A DNA stretch of 64,000 nt. Source: Dromiciops gliroides. Its lineage: Eukaryota > Chordata > Mammalia > Microbiotheria > Microbiotheriidae. The notes beneath the pieces were generated by a model. That model saw only the letters and a program-made list of their open reading frames with translations. It did no database searches and was not told where the DNA came from. Positions 52,081 through 63,660 of the stretch are shown piece by piece. Position 1 is the first letter of the stretch. Every line of letters begins with the position of its first letter. The translations under genes were made by a program, and so were the position numbers. The DNA lies in NCBI RefSeq assembly GCF_019393635.1, contig NC_057864.1, positions 87,372,382-87,436,381 on the forward strand. The letters are read 5' to 3'.

Positions 52081-52367
52081 ATAGGATCACAAATTTAGAA
52101 GTGGAAGCACAAAAGAAATCTTTGAGTACAGTGTCCTAATTTTAAAGATGAGGAAATTTTTTTATACATTTTGTGTATTTTATTAAATGTTTCCAAATTA
52201 CATGTACAAATTTAACATTTACTTTTTAAAATTTTGATTTTCAAATTCACCCACTCCCTGAAACCATTCTGATTATACATGTGAAGTCATTTAAAACATA
52301 TTTCCACATTAGACATATTGTAAAAGAAAACACAGACCAAAAAAACCCCCAAGAAAAATAAAGTTGA

Positions 52368-52542
52368 GGGGGCAGCTAGGTGGTGCAGTGGATAGAGCAC
52401 CGGCCCTGGAGTCAGGAGTACCTGAGTTCAAATCCGGCCTCAGACACTTAACACTTACTAGCTGTGTGACCCTGGGCAAGTCACTTAACCCCAATTGCCT
52501 CACTAAAAAAAAAAAACAATAAAAAGCCTTTAAAATAAAAAT
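52368..52542 (+). mobile_element. WSINE1-like CORE-SINE in an L1 3' UTR
   Basis: Near-consensus body. TSD 'aaaataaagttga' at 52355-52367 and 52543-52555. Confidence 0.95.
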
Positions 52543-52836
52543 AAAATAAAGTTGAAAAAAACCAAAACACTATGCTTCAGTTACATTCAGTTTCAGCTAT
52601 TTTCTCTCTGGAGGTGGATAGTATTTTTCATCATGAGTCCTTTGGAAGTGTTTTAGACCATTGTCTTGATGTCTTGATCTGAGTAGCTATATCTTTAATA
52701 GTTGATCATCTTTACAATATTGCTATTACTGGGTACAATGTTCTCCTGGTTCTGCTTACTTGACTCTTCATGAATGAATTCATATAAGTTTTCTCAGATT
52801 TTTCTAATAACATCCTGTTTGGTTCTTCTTATTTTT

Positions 52837-53077
52837 GTTGTTCAGTCTTTTCAGTTATTTCTGACTCTTTGTGACCCCATTTGGGGTTTTCTTGGCAAAG
52901 ATACTAGAGTAGTTTTTCATTTCCTTCTCCAGCTCTTTTTTACAAATGAAGAAACCGAGGCAAGCAGGGGTGACCTGTCAAGGGCTACACAGCTAGTAAG
53001 TGTCTTAGGTCAGATTTGAATTCAAGTCTTCCTGATTTCAGGCTCAGCACTATATTTACTGAGCCAACTAGCTGCCC
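52837..53077 (-). mobile_element. MAR1-type CORE-SINE, full length, antisense
   Basis: Best-preserved MAR1 here: tail 'tttgtgaccccatttggggt', 'cttggcaaagatactagagt', 'gaagaaaccgaggcaagcag', CORE 'gctacacagctagtaagtgt' and head end 'gagccaactagctgccc'. It interrupts the L1 between 'cttatttt' and 'ttatttgaattctt'. Confidence 0.88.
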
Positions 53078-53450
53078 TTATTTGAATTCTTATAAAACAG
53101 TAATATTCCATCAAAATTATATACCACAATTTGTTTAGCCACTCTCTAATTGACAAGTATTCCCTCAATTTCCAATTCTTCACCACCACAAAAAGAACTG
53201 CCATAATTTTTTTTTTTGTACAGGTAGGTCATTTTTATTTTTTGTTGATCTCTTTGGGATACAGACCTGGTAGTGGTATTGCTTTGTCAAACGATGTGGG
53301 TGTAGTTCCAAATTGTTCTCCAGAATAGTGGCATTAGTTCACAACTCAATCAACAATGCATTAGTGTCTCAATTTTTCCATATCCCCTCCATCATTTTTC
53401 AGTTTTCTTTTCTGATATGTTATCCAGTCTGCTAGGTGTGAGTTGGTAAA

Positions 53451-53845
53451 AGATGAGGAGAGTTAAATTCATGGAGATCAAGTGACCTAGGAAGTTTCAG
53501 AGCTGAGATTATTGTTCATTTGAATTCTAAATATAGTATACTATTAAACATAGTACATTTTTGGATGAAAATATACTATAACCTTTGGTCAAATGCTTTA
53601 AAAGTTGCTACATTACAATCAGTGCATATTCACATATCAGTTATACTCCAAAGTGACTAAGAATAGACAACTGAAATGGAACTAGTAGTGAATGACATTA
53701 TGAAGTATACAAAAAAATGATAGATTAGCTAGCATTAAAATTCTGCTGAATTTAAGGATTATAATAAATCTTTGATTTTCTGCTTCAAAATGTTTTTGTC
53801 AACAAATTGAGTATACCATAATTATCTTGATTTTAAAATATCAAA
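53451..53845. other. Unassigned sequence
   Basis: Between an antisense and a sense L1 3' end; nothing recognised. Confidence 0.4.
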
Positions 53846-53849
53846 AGGT

Positions 53850-54146
53850 CAGTGAGATAAGCAGAACCACAAGAACACTGTACACAGTATCATCAACATT
53901 GTGTGTTGATCAATTGTGATGGACTAGACTCTTCTCACCAATGCAATGGTACAGAAGAGTTCCAGGGGACCCATGATGGAAGGGGATCTCCAAATCCAGA
54001 AAAAAAAAGAACTGTGGAGTATAGGTGCTGATTGAACCATACTATTTCTTTAGTTTTTGGTGCTGTTGTTTTTCTATGTTGAGGTTTTTCCTCATTGCTC
54101 TGATTCTTCTGTTAAAACATAACTAATGCAGAAATATGTTTAATGT

Positions 54147-54190
<44 letters not shown>

Positions 54191-54345
54191 CCATATCAGA
54201 TTACCTGTTTTCTAGGGGAGGTGGGGAGAGAGCGGAGGGAGGGGAGGGAGGGAGAAAAATCTGAAATTGGAAAGCTTGTATAAACAAATGTTGAGAACTT
54301 TCTTTACATGTAACTGGAAAAAAATAAAATAATTTTATCAAAAAA
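53850..54345 (+). mobile_element. L1 3' end, sense, close relative of 1019-1832
   Basis: 'cacagtatcatcaacattgt', 'gatggactagactcttctca' and 'ccaatgcaatggtacagaag' repeat the L1 at 1240-1335 almost base for base, followed by the same 3' UTR with AT run and G-rich tract, and an A tail. Shorter 5' extent than the other copy. Confidence 0.9.
54149..54186. repeat. (AT)n microsatellite in the L1 3' UTR
   Basis: About 19 AT units at the same L1 position as 1518-1675. Confidence 0.96.
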
Positions 54346-54528
54346 AAAAGAAATGAAATGATATAGTATTAACTGGACTATAGGCAATTATCAACTCAGA
54401 AAGGAGTTGTTTAAAAATTCATTTACGTAAAATTAGACAGAGTGTAGAAGTTAGGCAAAGCTGGGCTTTTTGGAAAGTTTTAATCAGCAATGGGATAAGG
54501 GAGCAAGGGATTAAAAATTGTTGAAATT

Positions 54529-54685
54529 GGGGCAACTACGTGGCACAATGGAAAAAGCACCAACTGTGGATTCAGGAGGACCTGAGTTCAAATCCAGCCT
54601 CAGACACTCGACACTTATTACATGTGTGACTTTGGGAAAATCACTTAACCCTCATTGCCCCACAAAAAAAAAAAAAAAAAAAAAA
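54529..54685 (+). mobile_element. WSINE1-like CORE-SINE
   Basis: 'ggggcaactacgtggcacaa' to a 24-base A tail; moderately diverged. TSD not resolved. Confidence 0.93.
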
Positions 54686-54689
54686 GCAT

Positions 54690-55085
54690 TTATGTGACTT
54701 GCTTCAACCTTGGAACACATTTTTCCCTCCACAGAAATAATTCTATAAATGGAGAATAGCTTTCCAGGTTAGACTTTTTAAGAGCCTATTTAACCCTCAA
54801 AGTAGCTGAAATGCTATTCATGTGCAATTAAAAAAATAGCAGAAAAAATGCTGTTGCAATGCAGTAAATGATGTAAAATATAAAAACAATTAAAATGGAT
54901 TGAGACATGTTTTTGTTTTTTTTAAATCTCAGATTAATTTTGCAGAACAGTAAATAGAAACTGAAAATACTAAAGGGGGTTTCTGAGCAGTTTCAAGGAC
55001 TTTAGGGAATGGTAGTTCTATTTTTGCACCCCCCAAACAATTTCATCTACTTGGGGTTGAAACTCACCATACGATTCAGATTCTT
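54690..55085. other. Unassigned sequence
   Basis: AT-rich; no named feature. Confidence 0.4.
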
Positions 55086-55087
55086 GA

Positions 55088-55245
55088 TTTTTTTTTTTTT
55101 TTACAGTTTTAAATATAGACTTTGACAGTTGCCTGAGAACACTGAGAATCACATGCCCAATGTCACACAACCAGTATATGTCAGAGGAATAACCCAAGCT
55201 CAGATTTTCCTAATTCAAAGATATACTTTTCTATCAACTACCCCA
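55088..55245 (-). repeat. MIR-like CORE-SINE, antisense
   Basis: 'acatgcccaatgtcacacaa', 'ccagtatatgtcagaggaat' and 'cccaagctcagattttccta' are a decayed antisense MIR. Confidence 0.55.
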
Positions 55246-55249
55246 CTTT

Positions 55250-55837
55250 CCTCAAAATTCACTTCAAAACATAGCTTTCGTTTTCCTTGATATATAGTTA
55301 TATCATTAACAATTGTATAAGTTTTATACCTGATAGCTAAGGTTAGACTTGCAGAACAAAAGAAAAAGAAATAGTGGGATAGAGAGAATAACCTAAGATA
55401 AATAAGAAAGGGTTGAAAGGGGAAGGGGAATGAGGAATAGATTTAAAGAGGTGGTATATCCCTAGCTCGTAAAAGGATTACTTAAAGTGAATTCAATTGA
55501 ACTATGAGCAGAAGGAGAAGTGGTAAGCATGACATATTACCTGATGCCTGTATGGAAAAGGAAGAAAAAAGTTTTGTTTGTTGTTGTTGTTTTGTTGATT
55601 TTTAAGGGTTGACTCAGTTCCCCCACAACAGTGCCATTAGTTCAGGAGAGCTCAGTAGCTTTTTGCCTATCTACTTGATCAATTGGGCATAGGAAATGAA
55701 GGAGAGAGTATGCTAATGATATTTGTAGGAAATTTGTGATTTGCAAGCCCACCTTGATAAGGAAATACTTTACTAATCTATGAACTCTGATTTGAGACAA
55801 GCCACTTTCCTTTTAAAAGCTCTGTTTTTCTGGATTT
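55250..55837. other. Unassigned sequence
   Basis: Nothing recognised apart from (ttg)n at about 55575-55600. Confidence 0.4.
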
Positions 55838-55854
55838 CTAATGCTACTTATTGT

Positions 55855-56005
55855 ATTTATTTACTTTGTGTGTGTGTGTGAGGCAATTGGGGTTAAGTGA
55901 CTTGCCCAGGGTCACACAGCTAGTCAAGCATCAGAGGCCAGATTTGAACTCAGGTATTCCTGACTCCAGGGCCTGTGCTTTATTCACTGCACCACCTAAC
56001 TGCCC
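55855..56005 (-). mobile_element. WSINE1-like CORE-SINE, antisense, perfect 17-bp TSD
   Basis: Tail converted to (tttat)(tg)n, body 'gaggcaattggggttaagtg', head end 'accacctaactgcccc'. Perfect TSD 'ctaatgctacttattgt' at 55838-55854 and 56006-56022. Confidence 0.95.
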
Positions 56006-56044
56006 CTAATGCTACTTATTGTTCTAATATCCTGTGCTATGTTT

Positions 56045-56265
56045 CTAAGTGTGATGGCCAACTTTCAATTCTTTATACATAGCATTCCAATCCCTATCAC
56101 TGGACTTCTGCCATATCTATACCATGTATCTGGAAAGACCTCCCTTCCTCATTGCTACCAGTTGGAATTACTTATTTCCGTCAACACTCATCTCAGGTTC
56201 AAATTTCTGATGAAGTCTTTCCTAGTCCTCACCTAGCTGCCAATGCTAGTGCCCTCCAAGGGACC
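56045..56265 (+). mobile_element. L2 LINE 3' UTR relic
   Basis: 'catgtatctggaaagacctc', 'caggttcaaatttctgatga' and 'gtctttcctagtcctcacct' follow the sense L2 3' UTR. Confidence 0.65.
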
Positions 56266-56414
56266 CTTGTGATTGATTTGTATATGTAAAAGAGCTATCA
56301 CATGGAGATTGTTCAGGGTTTCCCTGCCAGGTTCTGATCCATCATGTGAATGGTTTTGCATCTACTTCTGGCTATGTAGTCATCCATCAATGAAGGGATT
56401 AAATCAACTCAATT

Positions 56415-56848
56415 AATTCCACTGACTCATTATTGACTCTATGATAAACTATAAATTCATCTAAACCATTTAAATTCCTACATAATCTGGTCCCAATCCT
56501 TCTTTCCAACCTCATTAGGTATTACTCCCTCTTCTACCATATAGTCAAACACACTTTCTTTCCCTAATATACAGTATTCCATCTCCTGTTTTTCTGCCTT
56601 TGTATTACTGGTCCTCCCACGTGCCTAAAGGCTATAAGTCTCTTTATGCTTGAACCTTAGAGTTCCTTTCTTCTTTTAAGATATCACCATTTTATGCTTG
56701 AAGCCTTTCCCAGTTCTTCTCCAACCCGAATTTAGTGTCCTTCCTCCAAAACAACCTTTGTTTAACTACTATGTATATATTTGTATGTATTATGTCTATA
56801 TATCTATATCTATATCTATATTTATATCTATGTATTTATATATATCTA

Positions 56849-56923
<75 letters not shown>

Positions 56924-57061
56924 ATTGACTTGTATCCTTTAGGATGAAAATTCTCTGTTACTAGGGATCAATTCATTCTTTATACTTGAACTTCCAGCTC
57001 CTCCAGTAGTGCCTATAATATATTAGACACTCGATAAATACTTGATTGTTTGATTGATTGA
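56415..57061 (+). mobile_element. L2 LINE late ORF and 3' UTR, with TCTA expansion
   Basis: 'taaattcctacataatctgg', 'tgcctttgtattactggtcc', 'gatgaaaattctctgttact', 'agtagtgcctataatatatt' and the end 'cactcgataaatacttgatt' give a long sense L2 3' region. A TCTA microsatellite sits inside. Confidence 0.72.
56799..56926. repeat. (TCTA)n microsatellite
   Basis: (atatct)n leading into about 19 uninterrupted TCTA units (to 56923). Confidence 0.97.
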
Positions 57062-57289
57062 CATGAAAAACCCTGAGAAACCCTTTGAATTTAATCTCCC
57101 ACTCTCCTATGATAGCACTTAAAAGAAGAGTCACTTAAAATGTTGTCACTTAAAAGAAGAGTTTTCAATTCACACTCTTTGATTTGACTCCACAGAAAAT
57201 ATCATGTAACTCTGAGATATTCAATGTTGAATTAGTGACTGTGACTTTATCTGTAAGGTATGTATGAAGAATCCTGACTGCAATTGTGC

Positions 57290-57343
57290 ATGTGTGTATG
57301 TGTGTGTGTGCGTGTGTGTGTGTGTGTGTGTGCATGTGTGTGT
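57290..57343. repeat. (TG)n microsatellite
   Basis: TG run with CG and CA interruptions; false histidine-rich peptides on minus. Confidence 0.95.
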
Positions 57344-57429
57344 TTCTGATCTGAAGTGAATCCAAATGTGTCCATAAGTCCAATCTTGTATAAGATGTTT
57401 TTTCCCTTGCTGATGTCTCATGTCTCTTA

Positions 57430-57545
57430 TCCCTTATAATACAATGCAAGTTCATTGAGGGCAAGGTTTATTTTGGTCTTGTCTCTACATTCTCTAGATC
57501 TATCTCAGTAACTGGCAAATCACAAGTGCTTTTAAATTTTTGTTG
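57430..57545 (+). repeat. L2 LINE 3' tail
   Basis: 'caagttcattgagggcaagg', 'ctcagtaactggcaaatcac' match sense L2 3' end. Confidence 0.65.
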
Positions 57546-57549
57546 ATTC

Positions 57550-59265
57550 CTCACTTGTTATCCCTCTGAATGGACCATAATATCATAAAATTCAATCTGT
57601 GAAAAGGTAACATCAGTTATCATTATTTTCAGCACTTTTGACTTTGCACATAGTAGATAAAAATGTGGTGTTTTTCTATTTTTCACAGTTTTTATATGCA
57701 ATTGGAATTTATTACTGATTTAAACAAGTTGTCACTTGACTTAGTCTAACCCTTGTTAGTTTCAGAAACTGATCTTTTTTCTTGGTGCTCCTTAAGGTAT
57801 TGGGTAGGATAAATGAAGACAAATGATTTCTTGGTAGGATTACAAGAATGATTCCTACGAAAAAGTGAAAACAAATTATAAGGTGTTCTTGTTTACAGAA
57901 CAAGATTTGTCATTTTAAGTTGCTAATTTCTAATGGCCTTCTGAAATTTTATCTGTCTTTTTTATTGTATCCTAAAAGTGGTCAAAATAGCTAATATTTC
58001 AATAACTGTCCCCAAATTCTAAATGGAATAAACAAATTGTCAGAGTTAAAATGAACTTAAAAGAAAATTTTTTATATGAATAGCGAGAGAAACAAGTGTT
58101 TGATGTAAAAATTTAGTCAAATTTACAGTCAGTTCTTCAATGCTAGTTCACTTTTCATGGATCTAAAAAGCATTTAGACATTGTCAGTGACCATTTCAAG
58201 TAAGTGATTTCCTAAATAAATCCCTTGTCCTTTTGCATTAGAATTGATTGGCACATTAAAAAGTAGACTATAATTAAGAATTTTGCTGTTAATCTAATAC
58301 AACTGTTGCTTAGAAGTCATTAAGGAGTATATTTCATGAGTTCAAGAGGCATCCTATACTTAAATTATTTTGCTGCCAAGGGTTAGACTAGATTTACCTG
58401 AAATGTACAGTACTCCCTTAGAAGTGGGAATAATGATAAGAAATTGTATATTTAGAACCAAAAAGAGAATTGATTGAAGAGACTACCTTAAAAATATACA
58501 ATTTATGTTTGTTTACTGCCTTTGATGATAGATGCATTAACCACCATTGGCAACTATTGTGCATGACTGGATTAATAAGTCATATTTTCTCATATTTGAA
58601 AGGCAAACATGATGAGCAAAAATATGCAGAGGTCTCCTTTTACTGGAGGGTTTATTGCCATTGAATTCTCCAATTAAAGGTAACTCAGTGCACTCCTTTT
58701 TATGCACAATACTCTGAGCTCAAAAACTTTTCAAAAACAACTTCATTTTCATCTTGGTACAACAGAAACTTTAAAAGATTTGAGTTTAGATTTCATTCTC
58801 TAAGAGAAGGGAATGAAAGGCAGAACATAAGGCAAAGAGCACAGTGATGTGGAGAAGTAGGGAAACTATGCAAATAACAGGCTGAAAGCTTTCATCTGGG
58901 ATTTTTGAATAATTGAATCAAAACAAAAGGTTTTGTTTTGTTTCATATGGTGACTTGATTTGTTTTGCCCCCTCTCCAAGTATTAGGATAATCAACTACT
59001 ATTGTAAATAGAGAAATGGGAGTACATTTCTCCTAAGTGAGATGCAGTTTATATTCTTAAATTTATATGAATTGAAATAAAAGTTATATATTATGGAATA
59101 TATAAATGCAATTGATGTTCTTGAAATAGATAAATTCACTACTTCTCACAGCTGTATAGAATGAGTTAAAAATTCTCTTGCCCCCTCCCTTGGAACATGG
59201 GGTTTCACTCTAACATTAGAGGCAGTAGGCTTAAAGAGGAATTATAAAGTGTGCCTTCATTTGTA
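57550..59265. other. Long repeat-poor stretch, unassigned
   Basis: About 1.7 kb with no transposon that I can name. 58480-58700 ('gatgcattaaccaccattgg', 'actggattaataagtcatat') has the feel of conserved non-coding DNA, unverified. No convincing exon. Confidence 0.45.
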
Positions 59266-59269
59266 ATAA

Positions 59270-59460
59270 GAATGATAGGTTTTCCAGCAAGAAGATCTAG
59301 GTTGAACTTTTGAGTTCATATTACTAGCTCAATGACTTTACCTTGCTATATTTCCATTTCTTCATCTATAAATAAGGTTAGTAATGCTTGCCTCATAGGA
59401 TTATTATAATAAAAGTGAAATTAGAGCTCTTATACTTTCACTGGCTACTGTCCTTACTTG
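59270..59460 (+). repeat. MIR-like CORE-SINE relic
   Basis: 'aagaagatctaggttgaact', 'ttcatctataaataaggtta' and 'gcctcataggattattataa' give the forward MIR CORE and tail. Confidence 0.6.
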
Positions 59461-59836
59461 TTGGTATAAATTATTTAAAATAATACAATTACCTAGTTCT
59501 TTATGAGACTAACTACCAAACTTACTCTGAGCCTAACTTACCATATTAAAGGGTAATGGTTAATTTATTCCCCCAAGAATCCTTTCTTGCCCCATTGTCA
59601 TCACAAGAGAAAAAAAAGACCCTTCTTTTGGGTCTAAGAAATTGAATTTGACTACAAAGTTGTTCAGTTTTTCTTTTTCCCCTCTCTGGGAAGATATTAC
59701 CAAGGATAGCCAACTATGACTTCAAAGTCATTGCTTGTGTTTACACTGTAACATCTCTAAAGAAATAAATTGTCTTTTGTCATTAAGTCAGTGTTACCAA
59801 CCATTTAGTGTGTTTTCCAATGACTCTAATGGCAAT

Positions 59837-59839
<3 letters not shown>

Positions 59840-59912
<73 letters not shown>
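59840..59912. repeat. (AT)n microsatellite
   Basis: About 36 AT units with one G interruption. No L1 3' UTR sequence surrounds it, unlike the other two AT arrays. Confidence 0.97.
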
Positions 59913-59915
<3 letters not shown>

Positions 59916-59929
59916 CATTGTGAAATTAT

Positions 59930-60298
59930 GTCCAAATTAATTTTTCATTTTGCTCCTTTGAAATGAATTGGATATTGAATGGGTTGAAAATTATTTCACT
60001 TTTAAAACTATATTGTTCATTTAATTTATTTACTGATCTCTGTTTATTTAATAATAATTAAAAAAAGGTTAGCTATTAGGTGACAACATTTTTCAGCCAT
60101 GGAAACTCAAAAAGGCCTTCATATATAAAAAAAGGCCTACATATAAGGCATAAGGAATTGTAACCTGAACCACTGGCCTCAATTGCTTGAAGTGTTAAGG
60201 AAAGAAATCCATAGGGTAAACAATGCCCGTATAATTATTGGCCTTTCTAAGGGGGAGAAGACTTTTCTTTTCTTGATTATAATTCCAGGTCTTTACCA

Positions 60299-60340
<42 letters not shown>

Positions 60341-60460
60341 TGACACATATGTAAAAGGCAGAGACAGGAAAATGGAGTTTATTATTATTTACCAGCCTCC
60401 TTACTGAGAGTAGACCCTTGACTTTTCATTTATGTGTAAAGTAGAGTCATGCACAATTTG
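59930..60460. other. Unassigned sequence including a (CA)n run
   Basis: CA microsatellite at 60299-60335; otherwise nothing recognised. Confidence 0.5.
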
Positions 60461-60466
60461 AAGTGG

Positions 60467-61206
60467 TGATGGGTTTAATTGATCAAATTGATTGAGAGGC
60501 ATCCCAAGGAATTACAAGATTCAGTGACTCAGTTTCCCACGTTTTATTAAAAGACTATGAGGCAGCACGGAGAATCAACCAAAGGAGATAGATGTCTTGA
60601 ATAAGGAGAGGAAAATGGTTACATTTATAGTGAGAAAAGTAGGTTATCTCCTCATTATTTTAGTCTCCTTGTGTGAAGTTCATAGGAGATCTTATCTTAA
60701 TTTGGATTTCCTACATCCTGAGACATCCTCCCAGGCAGGTACCTTATTCTTTGGAGGTGTGTTTTGGGTTTTACATATCACAAGGTGAACCTAAGGACAC
60801 ATTTAGTCCTTTCTGCACATTTCTAAAGACATGCTTAGACTTGTCAGAGTTAGAGGGTCTCTCTGTTTTTGGTATCTCTTTACTTTAAGATCAGGTTTCT
60901 AGGTTTCCTGTCATTTAGGAATATTAATGGATATTAGTGGTTAATGGTCCCTGGTTACTGTTTAAGCTCTTGTTGATAGTTTTGGTTGAAAGGGACGAAC
61001 CCTCTTGGTTACTGTTAGAACACAAACCTTAGTTTCTCTGTTACACCTTTTACTTACTATTGATTAAGACTCAACCCTCAGTTTATCTGTTAACCCTTTT
61101 AGGTACTACTCATAACTCAAGACTTATCTGTTAACTCCTTTTAGAGCTCAGATCTTAAAGCTCAGATCTTAGGTTGCCTGTTAACCCTTTTTAGCCTCCT
61201 CCATCA
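60467..61206 (-). mobile_element. Solo-LTR-like element, copy 2 (longer form)
   Basis: 740 bp, ends TGATGG...CCATCA (short terminal inverted repeats, TG..CA as in LTRs). On the minus strand: U3 with four units ending in a 'ctgttaaccctttt'-type block (read on +, 61024-61197), a TATA-like 'actataaatgt' (complement of about 60622-60632), then AATAAA (complement of 60543-60548) about 80 bases on, then the 3' end. That order is U3-R-U5. No gag/pol/env text lies beside it, so a solo LTR left by recombination is likely. No clear flanking duplication. Confidence 0.7.
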
Positions 61207-61209
61207 AAT

Positions 61210-62080
61210 TCAACATAAAAGTGATACAGAATCATATAGAGGGTTGGAAGATTAAGAAGTACTATGCTTTTGTTTATACTAATACTTGTAGAAAGTACAT
61301 TTGACTTCAGTTCAAAGGGAACTAAGGGAAACTACAGTTACACATTTTGTAAGGCCTATGTGATGTCTCATTTGACATTCAGTTTCCTCGCAAATGGATT
61401 TATAGTTTACAAGATTTTGTTTCCCCAGGGGGAACAAATTCTAATGAAACACTAGCACCAATCTTACCATTATCACAGAGCCTATATAACACCTAAAGCA
61501 TTTAGCAATTCAAAAGAAATAAATTGTACCTTTAAAAAAACAAAGTTTTAAAATCCCTGTGCCTCATTGATATTAACTTAATGTTACATGAGTGGGTGTG
61601 AAGTGTCCACATGCTCTATGATCTTCCTGACCTCTCACATGTATATGCAGACACCTACTTACTTCCTATGTTGACCTGATCATTCCCAGTGTCCCTTACT
61701 TTATCAGGTCTACTTTCTCAGAGATAGACCATCACCATAGAGCTATACTTGAATTCTCTCAGGATCCTAGGAGTGAAACTATTGAATAGAAATACACTAC
61801 ATTAGCATATTGGTCTTTCTTTTTTTTCACACTTACTCTTGAACTCCCAAATATATACCCAGCCAATCAGAATAATGAAACATTTATATTTTATACATAA
61901 CCATGTACTTATTAATAATGCAAAAGAAATAAAAACAATAATAATGATAGTAATAATAATTAATAATAATAGATGTATTTACATATCAAACAAGTGCATA
62001 CATCACAATTCAAATACAACCCTATTTGTCTATTGGCCCATATTGTACTCTATACTTCACATAACATTTACAAATTCAGT
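61210..62080. other. Unassigned sequence
   Basis: AT-rich, with an (AAT/AATA)n patch at about 61930-61972. No gene or named transposon. Confidence 0.45.
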
Positions 62081-62094
62081 TTACAATAATTTTT

Positions 62095-62236
62095 TTTTTA
62101 AGTGAGGCAATTGGGGTTAAGTGACTTGCCCAGGGTCACACAGCTACTAAGTGTTAATTGTCTGAGGCCAGATTTGAACTCAGGTACTCCTGAATCCAGG
62201 GCCGGTGCTCTACCCACTGCGCCACCTAGCTGCCCC
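62095..62236 (-). mobile_element. WSINE1-like CORE-SINE, antisense
   Basis: 'agtgaggcaattggggttaa' to 'gcgccacctagctgcccc', near consensus. TSD 'tacaataattttt' (62082-62094) and 'tacaatcattttt' (62237-62249). Confidence 0.95.
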
Positions 62237-62249
62237 TACAATCATTTTT

Positions 62250-62735
62250 AAAAAGACATTTAGAAAATTTTAATTTTTTCATTTAAATAGCAATTCTCTT
62301 TAAACCATAGAACTGCAAAATTTATCAGTCTTGCTATTTCTTGCTTTTACAGATCAACTCAGTCAGCACTTCATTTACCAGAATGCTGTACTATCCAACC
62401 AGAATAGAAACTGATCATATAACTAATTTTAACTCCAAGCAAAGTAGCTTATCTAGTTCTTCTTACATAGCAAAGCAGTAGTAATTCCTTTCTTTCTCCC
62501 TTCTACTTTCATACCCTATTCTTTCTTTCTCCTTCAGCCTGTTTCTCCTGTCTTTTCATTAAGGAAGCTTCAGCCTCTATATAACAGGTATATTTCCTAT
62601 ACCTCTTATAAACTCTCATAGGTTTAACTTAGAAACTTAATAGGTTTAAATCAGTTTCCTGACACTGTAAACTTTTACTATAAAGGGGACCAAATTTAAC
62701 TTAAAATTCAACAGCCTCTTCTGAATGATATTCCC
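62250..62735. other. Unassigned sequence
   Basis: Nothing recognised. Confidence 0.4.
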
Positions 62736-62737
62736 CA

Positions 62738-62741
<4 letters not shown>

Positions 62742-62797
<56 letters not shown>
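62742..62797. repeat. (CA)n microsatellite
   Basis: About 28 uninterrupted CA units, followed by (GA)n-like bases. Confidence 0.97.
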
Positions 62798-62800
<3 letters not shown>

Positions 62801-62926
62801 GAGAGAGTAAGAGAGAAAAATTGTTTTTTTCTCTCTTTCCCTCTTCCCCTACTCATCTTCAATACAATCCAACATCCCATTTTGTGTCCTTGAACTGTGA
62901 TTTTTGTTCTCATATTTTTCTGTTTT

Positions 62927-63081
62927 GGTTTTTTTGGTTTTTTTTAGTGAGGCAATTGGGGTCAAGTGACTTGCCCAGGGTCACACACCTAGTAAGTGTT
63001 AAGTGTCTGAGGCCGGATTTGAACTCAGGTACTCCTGACTCCAGGGCCAGTGCTCTATCCACTGTGCCACCTAGCTGCCCC
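62927..63081 (-). mobile_element. WSINE1-like CORE-SINE, antisense, perfect 14-bp TSD
   Basis: Near-consensus copy with T-rich tail. Perfect TSD 'tatttttctgtttt' at 62913-62926 and 63082-63095. Confidence 0.95.
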
Positions 63082-63099
63082 TATTTTTCTGTTTTATTA

Positions 63100-63405
63100 T
63101 GAAAAAGTTTTTTCTCTGCCCCTTTAAACCTTTAAACTGTTCCAATAAGAATCTTACATATTTTACAAGGTGATTGGAATCTTTACAATTATACCACAGT
63201 TTCTGTCCCAAGCTGCCAAAATCTCATATAAAACTTTCTTCATAAATATATTTTAGCAATATTTATTAAACAAGATCTTTTCCTACTCCTTCCAGATATT
63301 ATCTACAATAGCTGAAATATATTTCAACCTTTACCAAATAGTTTTACTATTTCCATTCACATGAAAGCATTTTTCCTGACCTTTTCAGCTCTAAATGATT
63401 CCATA
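63100..63405. other. Unassigned sequence
   Basis: AT-rich; nothing recognised. Confidence 0.4.
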
Positions 63406-63409
63406 TAAG

Positions 63410-63660
63410 GGTAGCTAGGTGGTGAAGTGCGTAGATACCTGGGCCAATAGTTAAAAAGCCTGAGTTCAAATATGGCCTCAAAAACTTATTAGTTATGTGA
63501 CCCTGGAAAAATTGCTTCTTTCTGTCTATCTCCTTCTTCAACTGTAAAATGGATGTATTAATAATATATACTTGCCAGAATTGTTTTGTGGATAAAAAGA
63601 GATAATTTCTGTAAATCTCTTAGTATAGTGCCTAGCATATAGTAGATTCTTACTGTTTTT
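63410..63660 (+). repeat. THER1/MIR-like CORE-SINE
   Basis: Head 'gggtagctaggtggtgaagt', 'tgagttcaaatatggcctca', 'cttcaactgtaaaatggatg', 'ttgccagaattgttttgtgg' and the L2-type end 'agtgcctagcatatagtaga'. It joins a WSINE-like head with a MIR-type tail in one element. Confidence 0.75.

Larger units (their letters stand above)
52145..53450 (-). mobile_element. L1 3' end, antisense, carrying two SINEs
   Basis: 3' UTR from about 52145 ('gtttccaaattacatgtaca'), ORF2 C-terminus antisense on the right ('ttgtttagccactctctaat', 'ttctccagaatagtggcatt'). A WSINE1-like copy (+) interrupts the 3' UTR and a MAR1-type copy (-) interrupts the ORF2 end. Non-coding. Confidence 0.83.

Noticed and set aside
62821..63102. 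93-codon open stretch resembling several others across the window ('RQLGSSDLPRVTHLVSVKCLRPDLNSG')
   Set aside because: The same peptide recurs wherever an antisense WSINE1-like SINE is present; it is the SINE read through, not a protein family.
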